Assembly: GCA_028681135.1 (NCBI GenBank)
Contig: JAQUJC010000010.1
Location: 1 to 58,671 of the forward strand
Length of the DNA: 58,671 bases
Source: Kiritimatiellia bacterium
Lineage (GTDB): Bacteria; Verrucomicrobiota; Kiritimatiellia; CAIQIC01; Lenti-01
Direction of reading: 5' to 3'
Part shown: piece after piece, positions 15,981 to 25,000 of the stretch
How the letters are laid out: the number at the start of each line of letters is the position of its first letter
Position numbering within the stretch: the stretch's first letter is position 1
Notes under the pieces: model-generated
Seen by the model: only the letters and a program-made list of their open reading frames with translations
What the model was told of the DNA's origin: nothing
The model's database searches: none
Position numbers and translations under genes: made by a program

Positions 15981-16099
15981 TGGGAGACGGTGATCTGGAC
16001 ATGCATCGGGAACCAGCAGGCGGAAAGAAAGTCATAGTCTGGCGTTATGACTGTCCTGATTGCGGGGGGAAGAAGGCGATGGACATCGTGTGGTTATGA
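15980..16099 (+). CDS. Possible 39-aa zinc-knuckle ORF
   Basis: An ATG overlaps the PcfJ gene stop by one base (TAATG), a layout typical of coupled translation. It opens a 39-codon frame ending WRYDCPDCGGKKAMDIVWL. The CPDCGG pair is a half zinc-ribbon. I know of no family this short; it may be a real small protein or a remnant. Confidence 0.3.
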   Translation: MGDGDLDMHREPAGGKKVIVWRYDCPDCGGKKAMDIVWL

Positions 16100-16244
16100 C
16101 AATAGGGGTAGGGGTAGCCCGAATCCTGACACCGGTGTAAAAATCCAGTTCCCGATTTGCCCCACGCGGTTCGAATCTTCCCAATATCGGAAATTGAGCC
16201 CGGACTTCGCCGTCCCCGTCACCAGCGAAATATGTCTTCTGTCA

Positions 16245-16280
16245 GTAACAATAAATAACATATATGTTGCATAATGTTAC
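16245..16280. promoter_or_regulatory. Nested palindromic operator upstream of the AbiE-like pair
   Basis: A 36-bp symmetric element centred between 16262 and 16263. The outer arms are GTAACA / TGTTAC and the core is the perfect palindrome AACATATATGTT (16257-16268). The TAACA/TGTTA half-site therefore occurs twice on each side. A good -10 box, CATAAT (16270-16275), lies inside it, 26 bp before the AbiEii ATG. AbiEi proteins are known to repress their own promoter through inverted repeats, so this is the expected target. The preceding 145 bp (16100-16244) show nothing else recognisable. Confidence 0.65.
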
Positions 16281-16301
16281 AGATAGAGTACTATTGGCGG
16301 T

Positions 16302-17099
16302 ATGAAATCAGACCAGAAAGCGCGTGTGGAGGAACTCCAACGGATGGTGGCCAAAACGGTGGCGCTGAATCCGGCGGGTCGGAATTTGCTTTTGATCGGA
16401 GGGTTTCGTCTCCGATTTCTCGACCAGAGCGTTCGGGCTTCCGATGATATCGACTATCACTGGAGCGGGAATCTGGCGGAAAAACAAAAGGAACTTCTGG
16501 AGCTCTTCGAGCGCAAACTGCTCCCGGAGGTTCGCCGGCGCCTGGGCTATGAATGCAACGCAAGTCTGCTGGCGGAACTGGGCGGCGACTCTCCTGCCGT
16601 CCAAAGCGTGGGCCTGGCCTTCTGGGAAAATGACGACGCCTTCAGCCGGATTGAAATCCCGGTCGAGATCACCCGCATCGTCTGCGCGGATCCCGTAGTC
16701 ATTCGCACGGCCGATGGATCCATTTACCCGACGGTGTCCGATGCCGACATGGTCGAAAGCAAAGTCATCGCTCTGTTCAATCGCACCTATCTGCGGCACC
16801 GGGACATGGTGGATATTTTTCTGTTTGGCAAACGGCTGCTGCCGGATTCCTCCCGCCGGTTGGCGGCGAAGTGCAAGACATTGGGTATTTCCGAAACGGC
16901 CATCCGGGAGCGGATGGACGATTTCCGGAACCACAAGGACTACCATGTCCGAACGGTTCAGGAGGTGGTGGACACCCAACTGGATGCCGCGCCCGCCGCC
17001 CAGATCCGGGATGCCGGCGGGGGAAGGGTCGTCATGGATGAAGTGCTGCGCGTCCTGGATGCACTGTTTCCTGCAGGGGGCGGCGATGAGAGCCATTGA
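16302..17099 (+). CDS. AbiEii-like nucleotidyltransferase toxin
   Basis: A 265-aa member of the AbiEii/AbiGii nucleotidyltransferase family, toxins that modify cellular RNA (tRNA in the studied members) and stop growth during phage infection. The nucleotidyltransferase core is visible: LLLIGGFRLRFLDQSV, then ASDDIDYHW (the D-x-D metal site), the strand IEIPVEITRI as possible third acidic region, and DMVESKVIALFNRTYLRHRD followed by MVDIFLF, matching the family's K...R..D signature. The start has almost no leader and only GGCGG directly before the ATG. It overlaps the following antitoxin gene by 14 bp. Gene order is toxin first, the reverse of the usual AbiEi-AbiEii order. Confidence 0.78.
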   Translation: MKSDQKARVEELQRMVAKTVALNPAGRNLLLIGGFRLRFLDQSVRASDDIDYHWSGNLAEKQKELLELFERKLLPEVRRRLGYECNASLLAELGGDSPAVQSVGLAFWENDDAFSRIEIPVEITRIVCADPVVIRTADGSIYPTVSDADMVESKVIALFNRTYLRHRDMVDIFLFGKRLLPDSSRRLAAKCKTLGISETAIRERMDDFRNHKDYHVRTVQEVVDTQLDAAPAAQIRDAGGGRVVMDEVLRVLDALFPAGGGDESH

Positions 17100-17763
17100 C
17101 TGGCAAAGCAGGCTTCAACGGCAGCGGGAAGAATACCGCAAAGTGGTCTTCACCCGCGCGGAACTGGCCAACTTGGCTGGAGCCCAACCGGAATCCCTCA
17201 GCATCGCCCTGCAACGGCTGGTAAAGAAAGGCGTACTGATCCGCTATGCCTCCGCTCGCTATGGGCTGCCCGGGGCGGTTGCCCCGGAGGATCTGGTGCC
17301 CACCTTGGACTCCTCGGCCTATCTGACCGGGCTCTTTGCTCTGTACCGGCATCGAATGGTGACCCAGATGCCCACCGAGATCGTCTGTTTTTCTCGGCGT
17401 CGTCACAACCGCTCGCGGGTACGGCAAACGCCACTGGGGCGGATCGTGTTCATCTGCGTCGAATCCGCCGTATACGCTATGCCGCAGGAAGGCGCTCTGG
17501 CCGCTCCCGAACAGGCTTTGTGCGATTATGTCTTTCTGTGCCGCAAACGCGGAGTGGCGGCGGCGAGCCTGGTCACTTTCCGGAATCTGGATCGGCTGGA
17601 TTCAAGCGTTCTGGACGCGACCTTGCCCCGTTATTCTGCCACCGTGCGCCAGGAAGTGGCCCGGATCCTTGGGCTCAAACAGGCACCTAAAGCTGAAGTT
17701 TCCATAACAAAAGGATCTGCCCCGAACCTTGCCAAATCCTTGCCAAAACCTTGCCGGAAATAG
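17086..17763 (+). CDS. AbiEi-like winged-helix antitoxin/repressor
   Basis: A 225-aa protein. The N-terminal winged helix (about residues 20-60: VVFTRAELANLAGAQPESL, ALQRLVKKGVLIRYASARYG) is followed by an AbiEi-type C-terminal domain (YLTGLFALYRHRMVTQMPTE, the PLGRIVFI strand, ALAAPEQALCDYVFLCRKRG). In AbiE systems this protein both represses the operon and neutralises the toxin. ATG 17086 overlaps the toxin gene by 14 bp; longer in-frame starts lie deep in the toxin gene and are shadows. The last ~10 residues (SLPKPCRK) are encoded by the 24-bp boundary repeat, so the natural C-terminus may have been replaced. A terminator follows 77 bp later. Confidence 0.75.
   Translation: MRAIDWQSRLQRQREEYRKVVFTRAELANLAGAQPESLSIALQRLVKKGVLIRYASARYGLPGAVAPEDLVPTLDSSAYLTGLFALYRHRMVTQMPTEIVCFSRRRHNRSRVRQTPLGRIVFICVESAVYAMPQEGALAAPEQALCDYVFLCRKRGVAAASLVTFRNLDRLDSSVLDATLPRYSATVRQEVARILGLKQAPKAEVSITKGSAPNLAKSLPKPCRK
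17734..17757. repeat. 24-bp direct repeat, right copy (island boundary candidate)
   Basis: Identical to 6023-6046. Here a third CCTTGCC block precedes the shared unit, giving three blocks at 10-11 bp spacing. It overlaps the last codons of the AbiEi-like gene. Confidence 0.6.
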
Positions 17764-17840
17764 CCAAAATCCGAAAAATATGGGGGTTTTCAAGTATTTG
17801 GTCCTACCGCTGGTAAATTTCATCCCCTGGCGGTATGCAC

Positions 17841-17869
17841 AAGGGCACCCTGAGCGGGTGCCCTTTTTT
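17841..17869 (+). terminator. Intrinsic terminator after the AbiE-like pair
   Basis: Stem AAGGGCACCC / GGGTGCCCTT with a 5-nt loop, running into a T tract. A weaker inverted repeat (TACCGC 17805-17810 / GCGGTA 17830-17835) precedes it. It separates the rightward island genes from the leftward gene ending at 17967. Confidence 0.85.
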
Positions 17870-17966
17870 GTTGGTCATGGGTGGTGGGTTGGGGGGAATC
17901 TGGATCGGACGCATTCGTCGTTTTCTGCCTCCCTGCGGTGCATTCGGTCTGTTTGGTTGTTCGTGC

Positions 17967-19661
17967 TTACGGCGCGGCTTCGACGACGAAGGGTAAATCG
18001 GCCTGGGATTGGCATTGCACGGCGGTGCCGTCGCGCACAACGGCCGTCAATGTATGGCGGCCGGGCGCGATGGGTGTCAGGTCCAGGGGATACTCAATGT
18101 CGTAGCGGCGGGTGGCACCGAGATGGAAGAGGGCGCTCGCCCGGCCAATCCCGTCTTCCACAATCAGGCGATTTGTTCCAGCGGCACCACCGATATAGAG
18201 GGCCTTGCCGAAGCCCTGTTTGGTTGTGGCGGAGACTTCCAGCGGTTGGCCGTTGGTATCCATTGGCTGACGGGCGGTGATGTCCAGACGGTCGGCCTTG
18301 GCGCTGGCGGTGATCTGCCCCGCGCCATTGGCATTGACGGCCCAGGCCAGCCCGGCCACGGCCGCGAACAGGTTCTCGCCCGGCGCCACGGGATAGACAA
18401 AACGGTTCGTGCCCACCTGGGCGATCAACTCATTGCCCACCGGGGCGAAGGGGCGGGCGACCGGGACGAGATGGCGGCCATCCAGGTAGAGATCGAGAAA
18501 TACCGGTGGCGCTCCGCGCTCATGTGCGGCCACAGATAGTTTCAAGACGACTTCGTCTGCAACCTTCGCATGGCGGGCCGGCGCATGGAATTCCACGGAG
18601 GGCGGGGCGGCGAAAGGAGCGGCCAAGGGATCGCCAACCCAGAGGCCCTGGTAGGGGTTGCGCACCGACATCGCCAGGGCTTCGCCCGCGGTGAAGCCCC
18701 GCGCGTACCAGAAGAATATAGTGGGGTCGGGAAATTTTTCGCGGAAGGCGCAGGGTTCGGAGACGGTGCCATAGCTGGCGGTGGCCCCGAGGCGCATCCA
18801 GTCCCAGACCGTGCTTTGATTCAGGCAGGGATCGGGGATCATGCCGGCACACGAGGTCAGGTGCTCAGCGATGGCACCGGGGGCGAACACCATCTCGACA
18901 TATTGGGTGGGGAGATGCGCGCGTCCAGTCATGAAGCCGAGCACCGGCCGACTCGGAACGGGATCGGCGCCAGGCTTGACGGCGACCTCGTCCTGGCGGC
19001 CGAACACGGCAAACTGGCGGGCCACCGCCGAATACGTGCGGTGGCGGATGTTGCGGTCGGGATCGCCCGAACCATATAGGCAAAAGCGGCCCTCCGGGAA
19101 GGAGGCCTGCGATGCCACGGCGCGGTCCACCACTTGCTTGGCGGTTTTCAGCGTCTCGGCCGTCAAGAGAAACGGGATGGGGGTGTTGGTTTGATTCCAC
19201 CCCATGCTAGAGGTATAGGCCACTTCCGATCCGAAGTATTGGTTGACAGAGTTTGATGCGACGTGACAGCGCGGAGCGTCGGGAGTCGGCGGCTTAAACC
19301 CATAATACAACGCACCGGTCAGGCCATTAAAATTGTCGACCCGCGAGGGAATGTCCATGCACAGGACCAGATAGTGAATCTGTCCCTCCAACTGTTGGTT
19401 GGCGATGTGCGCCATAATGGGTAGGCGAATTTCGCGCTCAAAAAAATGGCGTGTGATCGAGGAGGCGCGCGGATCGGTCTTAATGGTGCAGAGGTGCGAG
19501 GGTGGGATGCCATGCTGGGCGGCGTAATAGGCGCCGAGTGCACGCGAGTCGCGGCTGGCGCTGTTCACGACGACCAGCGTATTGAGGGGGCCGCCGCCAG
19601 CAGATGCCCGCACCACAGGCAGCAGCAGGGCCAGTGCCAGGATGCCGAGAAAGCGATTCAT
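17967..19661 (-). CDS. TIGR03790-family secreted protein of unknown function
   Basis: A 564-aa exported protein with signal peptide MNRFLGILALALLLPVVRASA. The first ~330 residues match the TIGR03790 pattern: TLVVVNSASRDSRALGAYYA, GIPPSHLCTIKTDP, QIHYLVLCMDIPSRVD, ETLKTAKQVVDRAVASQASF and later FPDPTIFFWYARGFTAGEAL. The C-terminal ~200 residues are beta-rich and Ig-like (HAPARHAKVADEVVLKLSV; VFLDLYLDGRHLVPV). The family is found mainly in planctomycetes, verrucomicrobia and relatives and has no known reaction. It is followed on the same strand by no gene, and lies 67 bp downstream of the metallophosphoesterase gene, so the two may share a transcript. Confidence 0.68.
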   Translation of the reverse strand: MNRFLGILALALLLPVVRASAGGGPLNTLVVVNSASRDSRALGAYYAAQHGIPPSHLCTIKTDPRASSITRHFFEREIRLPIMAHIANQQLEGQIHYLVLCMDIPSRVDNFNGLTGALYYGFKPPTPDAPRCHVASNSVNQYFGSEVAYTSSMGWNQTNTPIPFLLTAETLKTAKQVVDRAVASQASFPEGRFCLYGSGDPDRNIRHRTYSAVARQFAVFGRQDEVAVKPGADPVPSRPVLGFMTGRAHLPTQYVEMVFAPGAIAEHLTSCAGMIPDPCLNQSTVWDWMRLGATASYGTVSEPCAFREKFPDPTIFFWYARGFTAGEALAMSVRNPYQGLWVGDPLAAPFAAPPSVEFHAPARHAKVADEVVLKLSVAAHERGAPPVFLDLYLDGRHLVPVARPFAPVGNELIAQVGTNRFVYPVAPGENLFAAVAGLAWAVNANGAGQITASAKADRLDITARQPMDTNGQPLEVSATTKQGFGKALYIGGAAGTNRLIVEDGIGRASALFHLGATRRYDIEYPLDLTPIAPGRHTLTAVVRDGTAVQCQSQADLPFVVEAAP

Positions 19662-19728
19662 GTGTGCCTATGGTGGCGCAGCGGCTCCAAAAGTGCAAGA
19701 CGGGAACCATTCGCCTGGATAATGCGGG

Positions 19729-20598
19729 TCAGTCGGCGAGACAAAAGCGCGCATTGCGCCAAGTGCCGCGGCGAGCATTGAGGGTGTCTCCGAAGAGTTC
19801 AAAGAGCCAGAAGGCCTCCGCGTTCACCTTCGAGAGGCTGCCAGCACAATAGATGGGGGTGGACGATTCCGGCAGAAAATAGGTGGAGGGACGATGGTTG
19901 TGGCCGTGTAGCAGCACGAGATTTTCACGTCCCGCCAACAACCGTAACAGCGCGCGGGCATTACGTAAGCCATGCAAGCGGCCGGCTTCATCGAACGGAT
20001 AGTGCGTCATCAGGAAGATATGGCGGCGGGTGGCAATCTCCGGGCGATTGAGCAGTTGGCCCAAGGCGTCCAGCTCGCGGGCGGGGACGCGGCCGCTGGA
20101 GTTCCAAAAGTTGAAATTGGGGCGGGCGCTGTTAAAGGCGATAGCGACGACCTCCTCGCCCATCCAGCGCACGCGCGGATAGCCGGTGGGGGTGGCGGCC
20201 TCCGGCAGGTCGCTGTGAGCAGCGGGAAAGCTGAAATACTTGTGGTAGAGGGCCAGGGAGGCGCGGGTGTAGAGATCATGGTTGCCGGGAACAGTCAGGG
20301 CCCCCTGACGGGCGAGGGCAAGTGTTTCGGCCAGGCGGGGGGCGGCCACCGTGTATTCCCGTTGAAGGCCGAAGTTCAGCGTGTCACCCGTGTATAGAAT
20401 GTAGTCTACCGGCTCGCGTCGGAGAAAGTCGTTTAACCCATTGAGCTTCTGGAGCGCGTCCGCATATTTGGAACCGCGACGCAGGGCGTAGTTGAGCGCC
20501 GCAAGCAGCCGTTTGGGATGGAGGATATCCGGAGGCCGATAGGCCCCGGGAGGCACCGGCAGATGTACATCGCTGAAATGAAGTATGCGTAAACTCAT
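19729..20598 (-). CDS. Calcineurin-like metallophosphoesterase
   Basis: A 289-aa cytoplasmic phosphoesterase with all five metal motifs of the superfamily: ILHFSDVHLPV (D-x-H), YILYTGDTLNFG (GD), LTVPGNHDLYT (GNHD), FLMTHYPFD (H) and VLLHGHNHRPS (GHxH). Substrate cannot be told from sequence; relatives hydrolyse cyclic nucleotides, nucleotides or phospholipid head groups. An AGGAGGTG element directly abuts ATG 20598, giving unusually tight spacing; a GTG one codon earlier is possible. The gap upstream (20599-20773) contains nothing I recognise. Catalytic residues look complete. Confidence 0.85.
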   Translation of the reverse strand: MSLRILHFSDVHLPVPPGAYRPPDILHPKRLLAALNYALRRGSKYADALQKLNGLNDFLRREPVDYILYTGDTLNFGLQREYTVAAPRLAETLALARQGALTVPGNHDLYTRASLALYHKYFSFPAAHSDLPEAATPTGYPRVRWMGEEVVAIAFNSARPNFNFWNSSGRVPARELDALGQLLNRPEIATRRHIFLMTHYPFDEAGRLHGLRNARALLRLLAGRENLVLLHGHNHRPSTYFLPESSTPIYCAGSLSKVNAEAFWLFELFGDTLNARRGTWRNARFCLAD

Positions 20599-20773
20599 CA
20601 CCTCCTATCGTGCGCTAACGCCCCGCAAGGCGTCAAGCGGCGCGATGACACCCCGATTCACTACGAAGTCGCGAAGGCCACGAAGTGGCGATTGGATGAC
20701 GATCCGGCGGGGCGACCTCTTTGCCGTGGCGGCACCGCCGTGGTGCCCACGTTCTAAGCCCCTCCGCCCGCGA

Positions 20774-21799
20774 CTACGGTGCAGAGATCAGCCGAAACCA
20801 CGGGGTGGCAATTTTGCTGAAGCTACCGTCCGGTTGGCGTATCAAAAACAGGGCCTCAATGCCGGGGAAGGCGGCGTCCAGCAAGAGCAGGCCTTCGTCG
20901 GGGCCAAGGACAAGCAGGGCCGTGGCGAGAGCGTCGGCGCTGAGGCCGTCAGGGGCTCGCACTGAGACACTGGCGACGGCATGGCCCACGGGTGTGGCCG
21001 TGCGTGGGTCGATGATGTGCGAGCGGAGGATCCCCGCATCGTCGCGGTAAAAGTTGCGATAATCGCCGGAGGTGGCGAGGGCGTGTCCGTCGGTGAGCGC
21101 CACCACCCCCTGGAGGGTGCCGGAGTCGTCCGGACGCAGTACCCCGACGCGCCAGGGAACGCCGTCGGCGTTGTGCCCCTCGGCGAGGGTTTCGCCGCCG
21201 ATCTCCACGACGAAGTCCGTGAACCCGCGCTTGCGCAGGAGCGCAGCGGTGCGGTCGACGGCGTAGCCTTTCGCGATGGCGCCCAGGTCCAGCCTGAGGC
21301 CGGGGGTGTCCTTGCTCAGCCGTCCGTCATCGCTGAGGGCGAGGCGCTGCCAGCCGACCGTTTCCCGGGCGGCGGCGATAGCAGCGGGAGAAGGGGCGGG
21401 CGGGAGGCCATCGGGGCCAAAGCCCCAGAGATCGACCAGGGCCCCCACGGTGGGGTCAAAGGCCCCGCCCGTGGCCGCGGCGATCACCAGCGAGCGGCGA
21501 ACGACATGGGCAAAATCGGCAGAGATCGCCACCGGGTCGTGGGCAGTGGCGCGGTTGAAGCGCGAGATGTCGCTCTCCGGCCGCCAGGTGGACATCTGCT
21601 CGTTGAGGTTGTTCAGCAGGGCATCCACCGCGGCCTGCAGCTTGCTCAGATTCCGCTGGTTGAGGTCGGCATGGGCAAGGCGGATGGAGTACGTGGTGCC
21701 CATGGTGCGGCCGTGCAGGGCGGCATCGCGCGGGGCCGGGGCGCAGCCGGCGAGGGAGCCGAGAACGGCAATAGTGACGATCCAAGGGCAGACCCCCAC
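20774..21799 (-). CDS. apbE: FAD:protein FMN transferase ApbE (lipoprotein)
   Basis: ApbE attaches FMN covalently to Thr residues of exported or membrane flavoproteins such as Rnf and Nqr subunits. Family segments: HGRTMGTTYSIRLAH, STWRPESDISRFNR, GAFDPTVGALVDLWGFG, LRLDLGAIAKGYAVDR, FVVEIGGETLAEG, WRVGV, HALATSGDYRNFY, SHIIDPRTATPVGHAVASVS and DGLSADALATALLVLG. The N-terminus has a lipobox (VLGSLAGC), so the enzyme is a periplasm-facing lipoprotein. I chose the GTG at 21799 because it gives a proper lipoprotein signal; the longer frame reads through a cluster of intergenic palindromes and is unlikely. No Rnf/Nqr target gene is present here. Confidence 0.87.
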   Translation of the reverse strand: MGVCPWIVTIAVLGSLAGCAPAPRDAALHGRTMGTTYSIRLAHADLNQRNLSKLQAAVDALLNNLNEQMSTWRPESDISRFNRATAHDPVAISADFAHVVRRSLVIAAATGGAFDPTVGALVDLWGFGPDGLPPAPSPAAIAAARETVGWQRLALSDDGRLSKDTPGLRLDLGAIAKGYAVDRTAALLRKRGFTDFVVEIGGETLAEGHNADGVPWRVGVLRPDDSGTLQGVVALTDGHALATSGDYRNFYRDDAGILRSHIIDPRTATPVGHAVASVSVRAPDGLSADALATALLVLGPDEGLLLLDAAFPGIEALFLIRQPDGSFSKIATPWFRLISAP

Positions 21800-21906
21800 G
21801 GCCTTGTGCCGTAGGTGAATGAGGCGTGGAACTTCCAGCGGGGCAGGGCAGACCTGATTCACCCACCCCTCAAGGGGGCGGGGGTCTAGGCTGCCAGGGC
21901 CTGAGG

Positions 21907-21979
21907 TTTTCCACAGTGTGGAAAACTTTTTTCCACACTGTGGAAAAAATCCGAAATAGTTTTCCATGCTGTGGAAAAC
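21907..21979. repeat. Cluster of three TTTTCCACA/TGTGGAAAA palindromes
   Basis: Three consecutive inverted repeats: 21907-21925 (9-bp arms, 1-nt centre), 21927-21949 (perfect 11-bp arms TTTTTTCCACA / TGTGGAAAAAA, 1-nt centre) and 21960-21978 (7-bp arms). They lie between the stop of the large amidohydrolase gene and apbE. They could act as terminator-like hairpins or protein-binding sites; I recall similar elements scattered through Verrucomicrobiota-type genomes. Confidence 0.85.
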
Positions 21980-22023
21980 GGCGATCATGAGTGGGAGGAT
22001 AGGGCGTGGGGCGGGGTTGTGGA

Positions 22024-25000
22024 TCAGGGCAGTTTGACGCCGGTGCGGAAGATGGCGAATGGGAAGTTGTTGGTGATGCGCAGGGTGACGGCTCCTCCGC
22101 CGGCCTGGCCGGATACGTCTAGACCGACGGCCTGCCAGGTGATGGGGCCGACGAGATTGGTGGCCCACCAGACGTCGTAGCGGCGGTCGGGGGAGGTGGG
22201 CACGGGGGAGTCGAATTCACAGACGCCGGCGCCGGCGAACACGGCGTTTCCAATACCTTCGGAGAGGACAGAGGCGGCGCTGGTGGGGAGGGTGCCGGCA
22301 ATGTATTCCTGGAGGTTATTCATCCAATCGGCGTCGCCGTGGCCGGTGGCCGAGGCATTGGCGAAGCCGCCAAAGTACTGGATTTCCCACTCGTTGGGCA
22401 TGCCATCGCCGTCGGTGTCGCCGCCGGTATGGGCCGTCAGCTTGAAGGTGTTGGTCGAGACGGTGGTGCGGATATTGCCGCGCTCATCCGCGGTTTCAAA
22501 AACGAACACATAGTTGGTGTGCATGTCCTGGAAGTCCACGGTGAAGGACACGTTTTCGTTGGCGGGGGTATTGGCTCGGTCGGTCGCGATGGTTTGCAGC
22601 CGGTACTGCGGGTAGGCGGCTGGCGCGATGGAAATGGTGTGGCTCAGGTCGGTGATATAGGTCTCGTTGTCCCAGAAATCTTCGTAGCGGAAGCGCAGGG
22701 AGAGGCCGCTGCCTTGGTCGTAGGTGACGGAGGTTGAGGGCGCCGAGCTGATGGGGCTGTCGGCGCGGAAGGGCGCGACATCATCGCCGCCGCTGCCATG
22801 CAGCAGGGCGAGATCCAGAAACTGCAGTTCGTCGGCGTTCAGGACGGCGGTGGTGGTGAGGGTGGCATGGGCGGACTGAAGCGCTGACCGGAGTTCCGCG
22901 AAGGTGGTGTCGCCATAATCAAGGAAGGGGTGGTCGACCGCGATATTGAAGCGCTTGTTCACGCCGCTGATGGTGACGGCTTCTCCGCTCGCGCCCAGTG
23001 CATCCATCATCGCAGGATCGCCATAGCGCGGTGTGCCATCGACAATGGTTAATAGCACATCGGCGGGGCGGGCATTGATCAGCGCCATATAGGGGGCACT
23101 GGTGTCGCCATCAATCACGCAGAACCCGGCATTGTAGCCCACGTTGATCTTGCCGTAGTGGTTGCCGAGTCCGGCGCAAAGCGCAGTGTTGAGATAAACC
23201 ATTTCGGCCATTTCGCGGGCGGTGAAGACGTTGTCGAACAGAGACTGATTCAGGATCCAGGCATAGCCCAGTTCTTCGAGAATGTTGTAGCAGCCGCTGG
23301 CGGTCCAGTCGGGCGAGAGGCCGATAATGACCCCGGCTTCTTTCGCGGCTTTCACGTCGGCGGTGCCGCCGTAGAGCTTCATGTTGGACATCGGTGACCA
23401 GACTAGCTTGGCGTTTACGGCCGCCATCTCCGCGAAGTCGCTGGCGTTGAGCGCGGCGCCGTGGATGATGGTGGTGGTCTCGTCGAGCATTCCCCAGCCC
23501 TTCCAAAGAGCGAACTGGGCGCGTGCGTGCGCATCCACGCCTTCGCACAGGTGAATAATGAGGGCATTGAGCGCGCCGCCCTCCACTTTTTCGCTCAGGG
23601 TGGCGCGTTCGTTAGAACTGGTCTTCCAAGGGAAGATATCGGCCCAGACCCGGCCCGGGAATTCTTCGACATTGAACAGCATGATGTCGGGATGGGCATA
23701 TTCAGGATTGTCATAGTTACCTTGAATGGCGATACAGCCGGCCATCAGTTCGAGGGCTTCGGCGTATTTGGAAATGGTCTGGCGGTTTCTGTCGTTGACG
23801 GCACCATGGTTCTGCACGGTGCTGCGCTTGCCTTTCCATGCGGAGTACTCGCTGGTCGCGGCCCACTCGTCACGGTGGCCGAAGGGGAAGTCGTTGAACA
23901 TGAGGGTGGGGAACGAGTTCCAGGAGGGGTGATTATGGGCATCGATCAGGCCGGGGAAAATAATGCCTTCCGTGTCGAGGAGCGTGACGCCGCTGGGCTG
24001 CACATTTGTGACGGCCATGATGAGATCATCCTCGACATGCACATACCAGTTGGTTCGCGGACCGTCGGGGGTCATGACCATCCCGCGCAGGGCGTACTCA
24101 TAGACCGGCCGCCCAATCAGATCCCAGTCGTTGCGGGGTTGGATGGAAATGGTGGAGCCGTCCACATAGACAATGCCCTGCACCGCATCCAGCGTGTCGC
24201 CCATGCCCCAGATGTAGCGGTAGGGAACGCGGGTGCCGACGCGGAAACTGGTGCCGTCGGTGACCTGCCAGAATTCACCGCCGATGTTGACATTGTTGAC
24301 GGTGACATCCTCAACGCGGACATAGACGCCTTCATACGCTTCGGTGGAGAGCTGGCTGCTGGTGATGGTGGTGGCGGGCACCGAGAAGCCGCTGCCGAGG
24401 GTTTGATAGTCACTGACGGTATTGAGAATCGTCATGTTGCCGGATTCCGCCACCCAGGCTTCCAGCAGAACCTTGTCGCCGATTTCCGGGCGGTGGTTGA
24501 CATCCGTGACATAGACGCCGCTCCAGGGGCCGCCATCCGGATCGGAGAGGGCGTAGCCATCCGGATCGGCATAGGTGGCAATTCCCGTGACCCGCACCTG
24601 CTTGCCGTTTTCTGGCGAGGTGCTGCTGGTGCCCTGAATGTCGGCGACCGTCAGCGAGGCGCCAATCGTCTGCCCGGAAAGGGTGATGGCATAGGCGGGG
24701 GTGGAGGGGTCATCGGTGTTAAGGGTGTAAATCGCGGAATGGTAGACACCGGTGTTCATCCCGGGCGTATAGACGATCGGGATATTGGTGCTGGCACCGG
24801 GGGCCAGCGTGGCAGGAATCGTGCCGACACTGAACCGTCCGGTGTCGCCGCTCGTGGCCGCAAAAGAACTGAGCGTCAAGGTATTCGAGGCCCCGGAGTT
24901 GGCAATGCTCAGCGTTTGGGTTTCCGATGTGCCGGGCACCAGGGGCCCGAAGGAAAGACTGTTGGCCGTTGACAGATTGGGGTCCTCGGGCGGGCCGCTC

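Noticed and set aside
21907-21979. Palindrome cluster as CRISPR or as coding N-terminus of ApbE
   Set aside because: Arms differ in length, spacing is a few bases, and the lipoprotein signal of ApbE begins downstream at 21799.
23461-24972. Long rightward ORF (503 codons) inside the amidohydrolase gene
   Set aside because: Antisense to a gene with a signal peptide and metal motifs; its Gly/Asp/Ala-rich composition mirrors codon bias.
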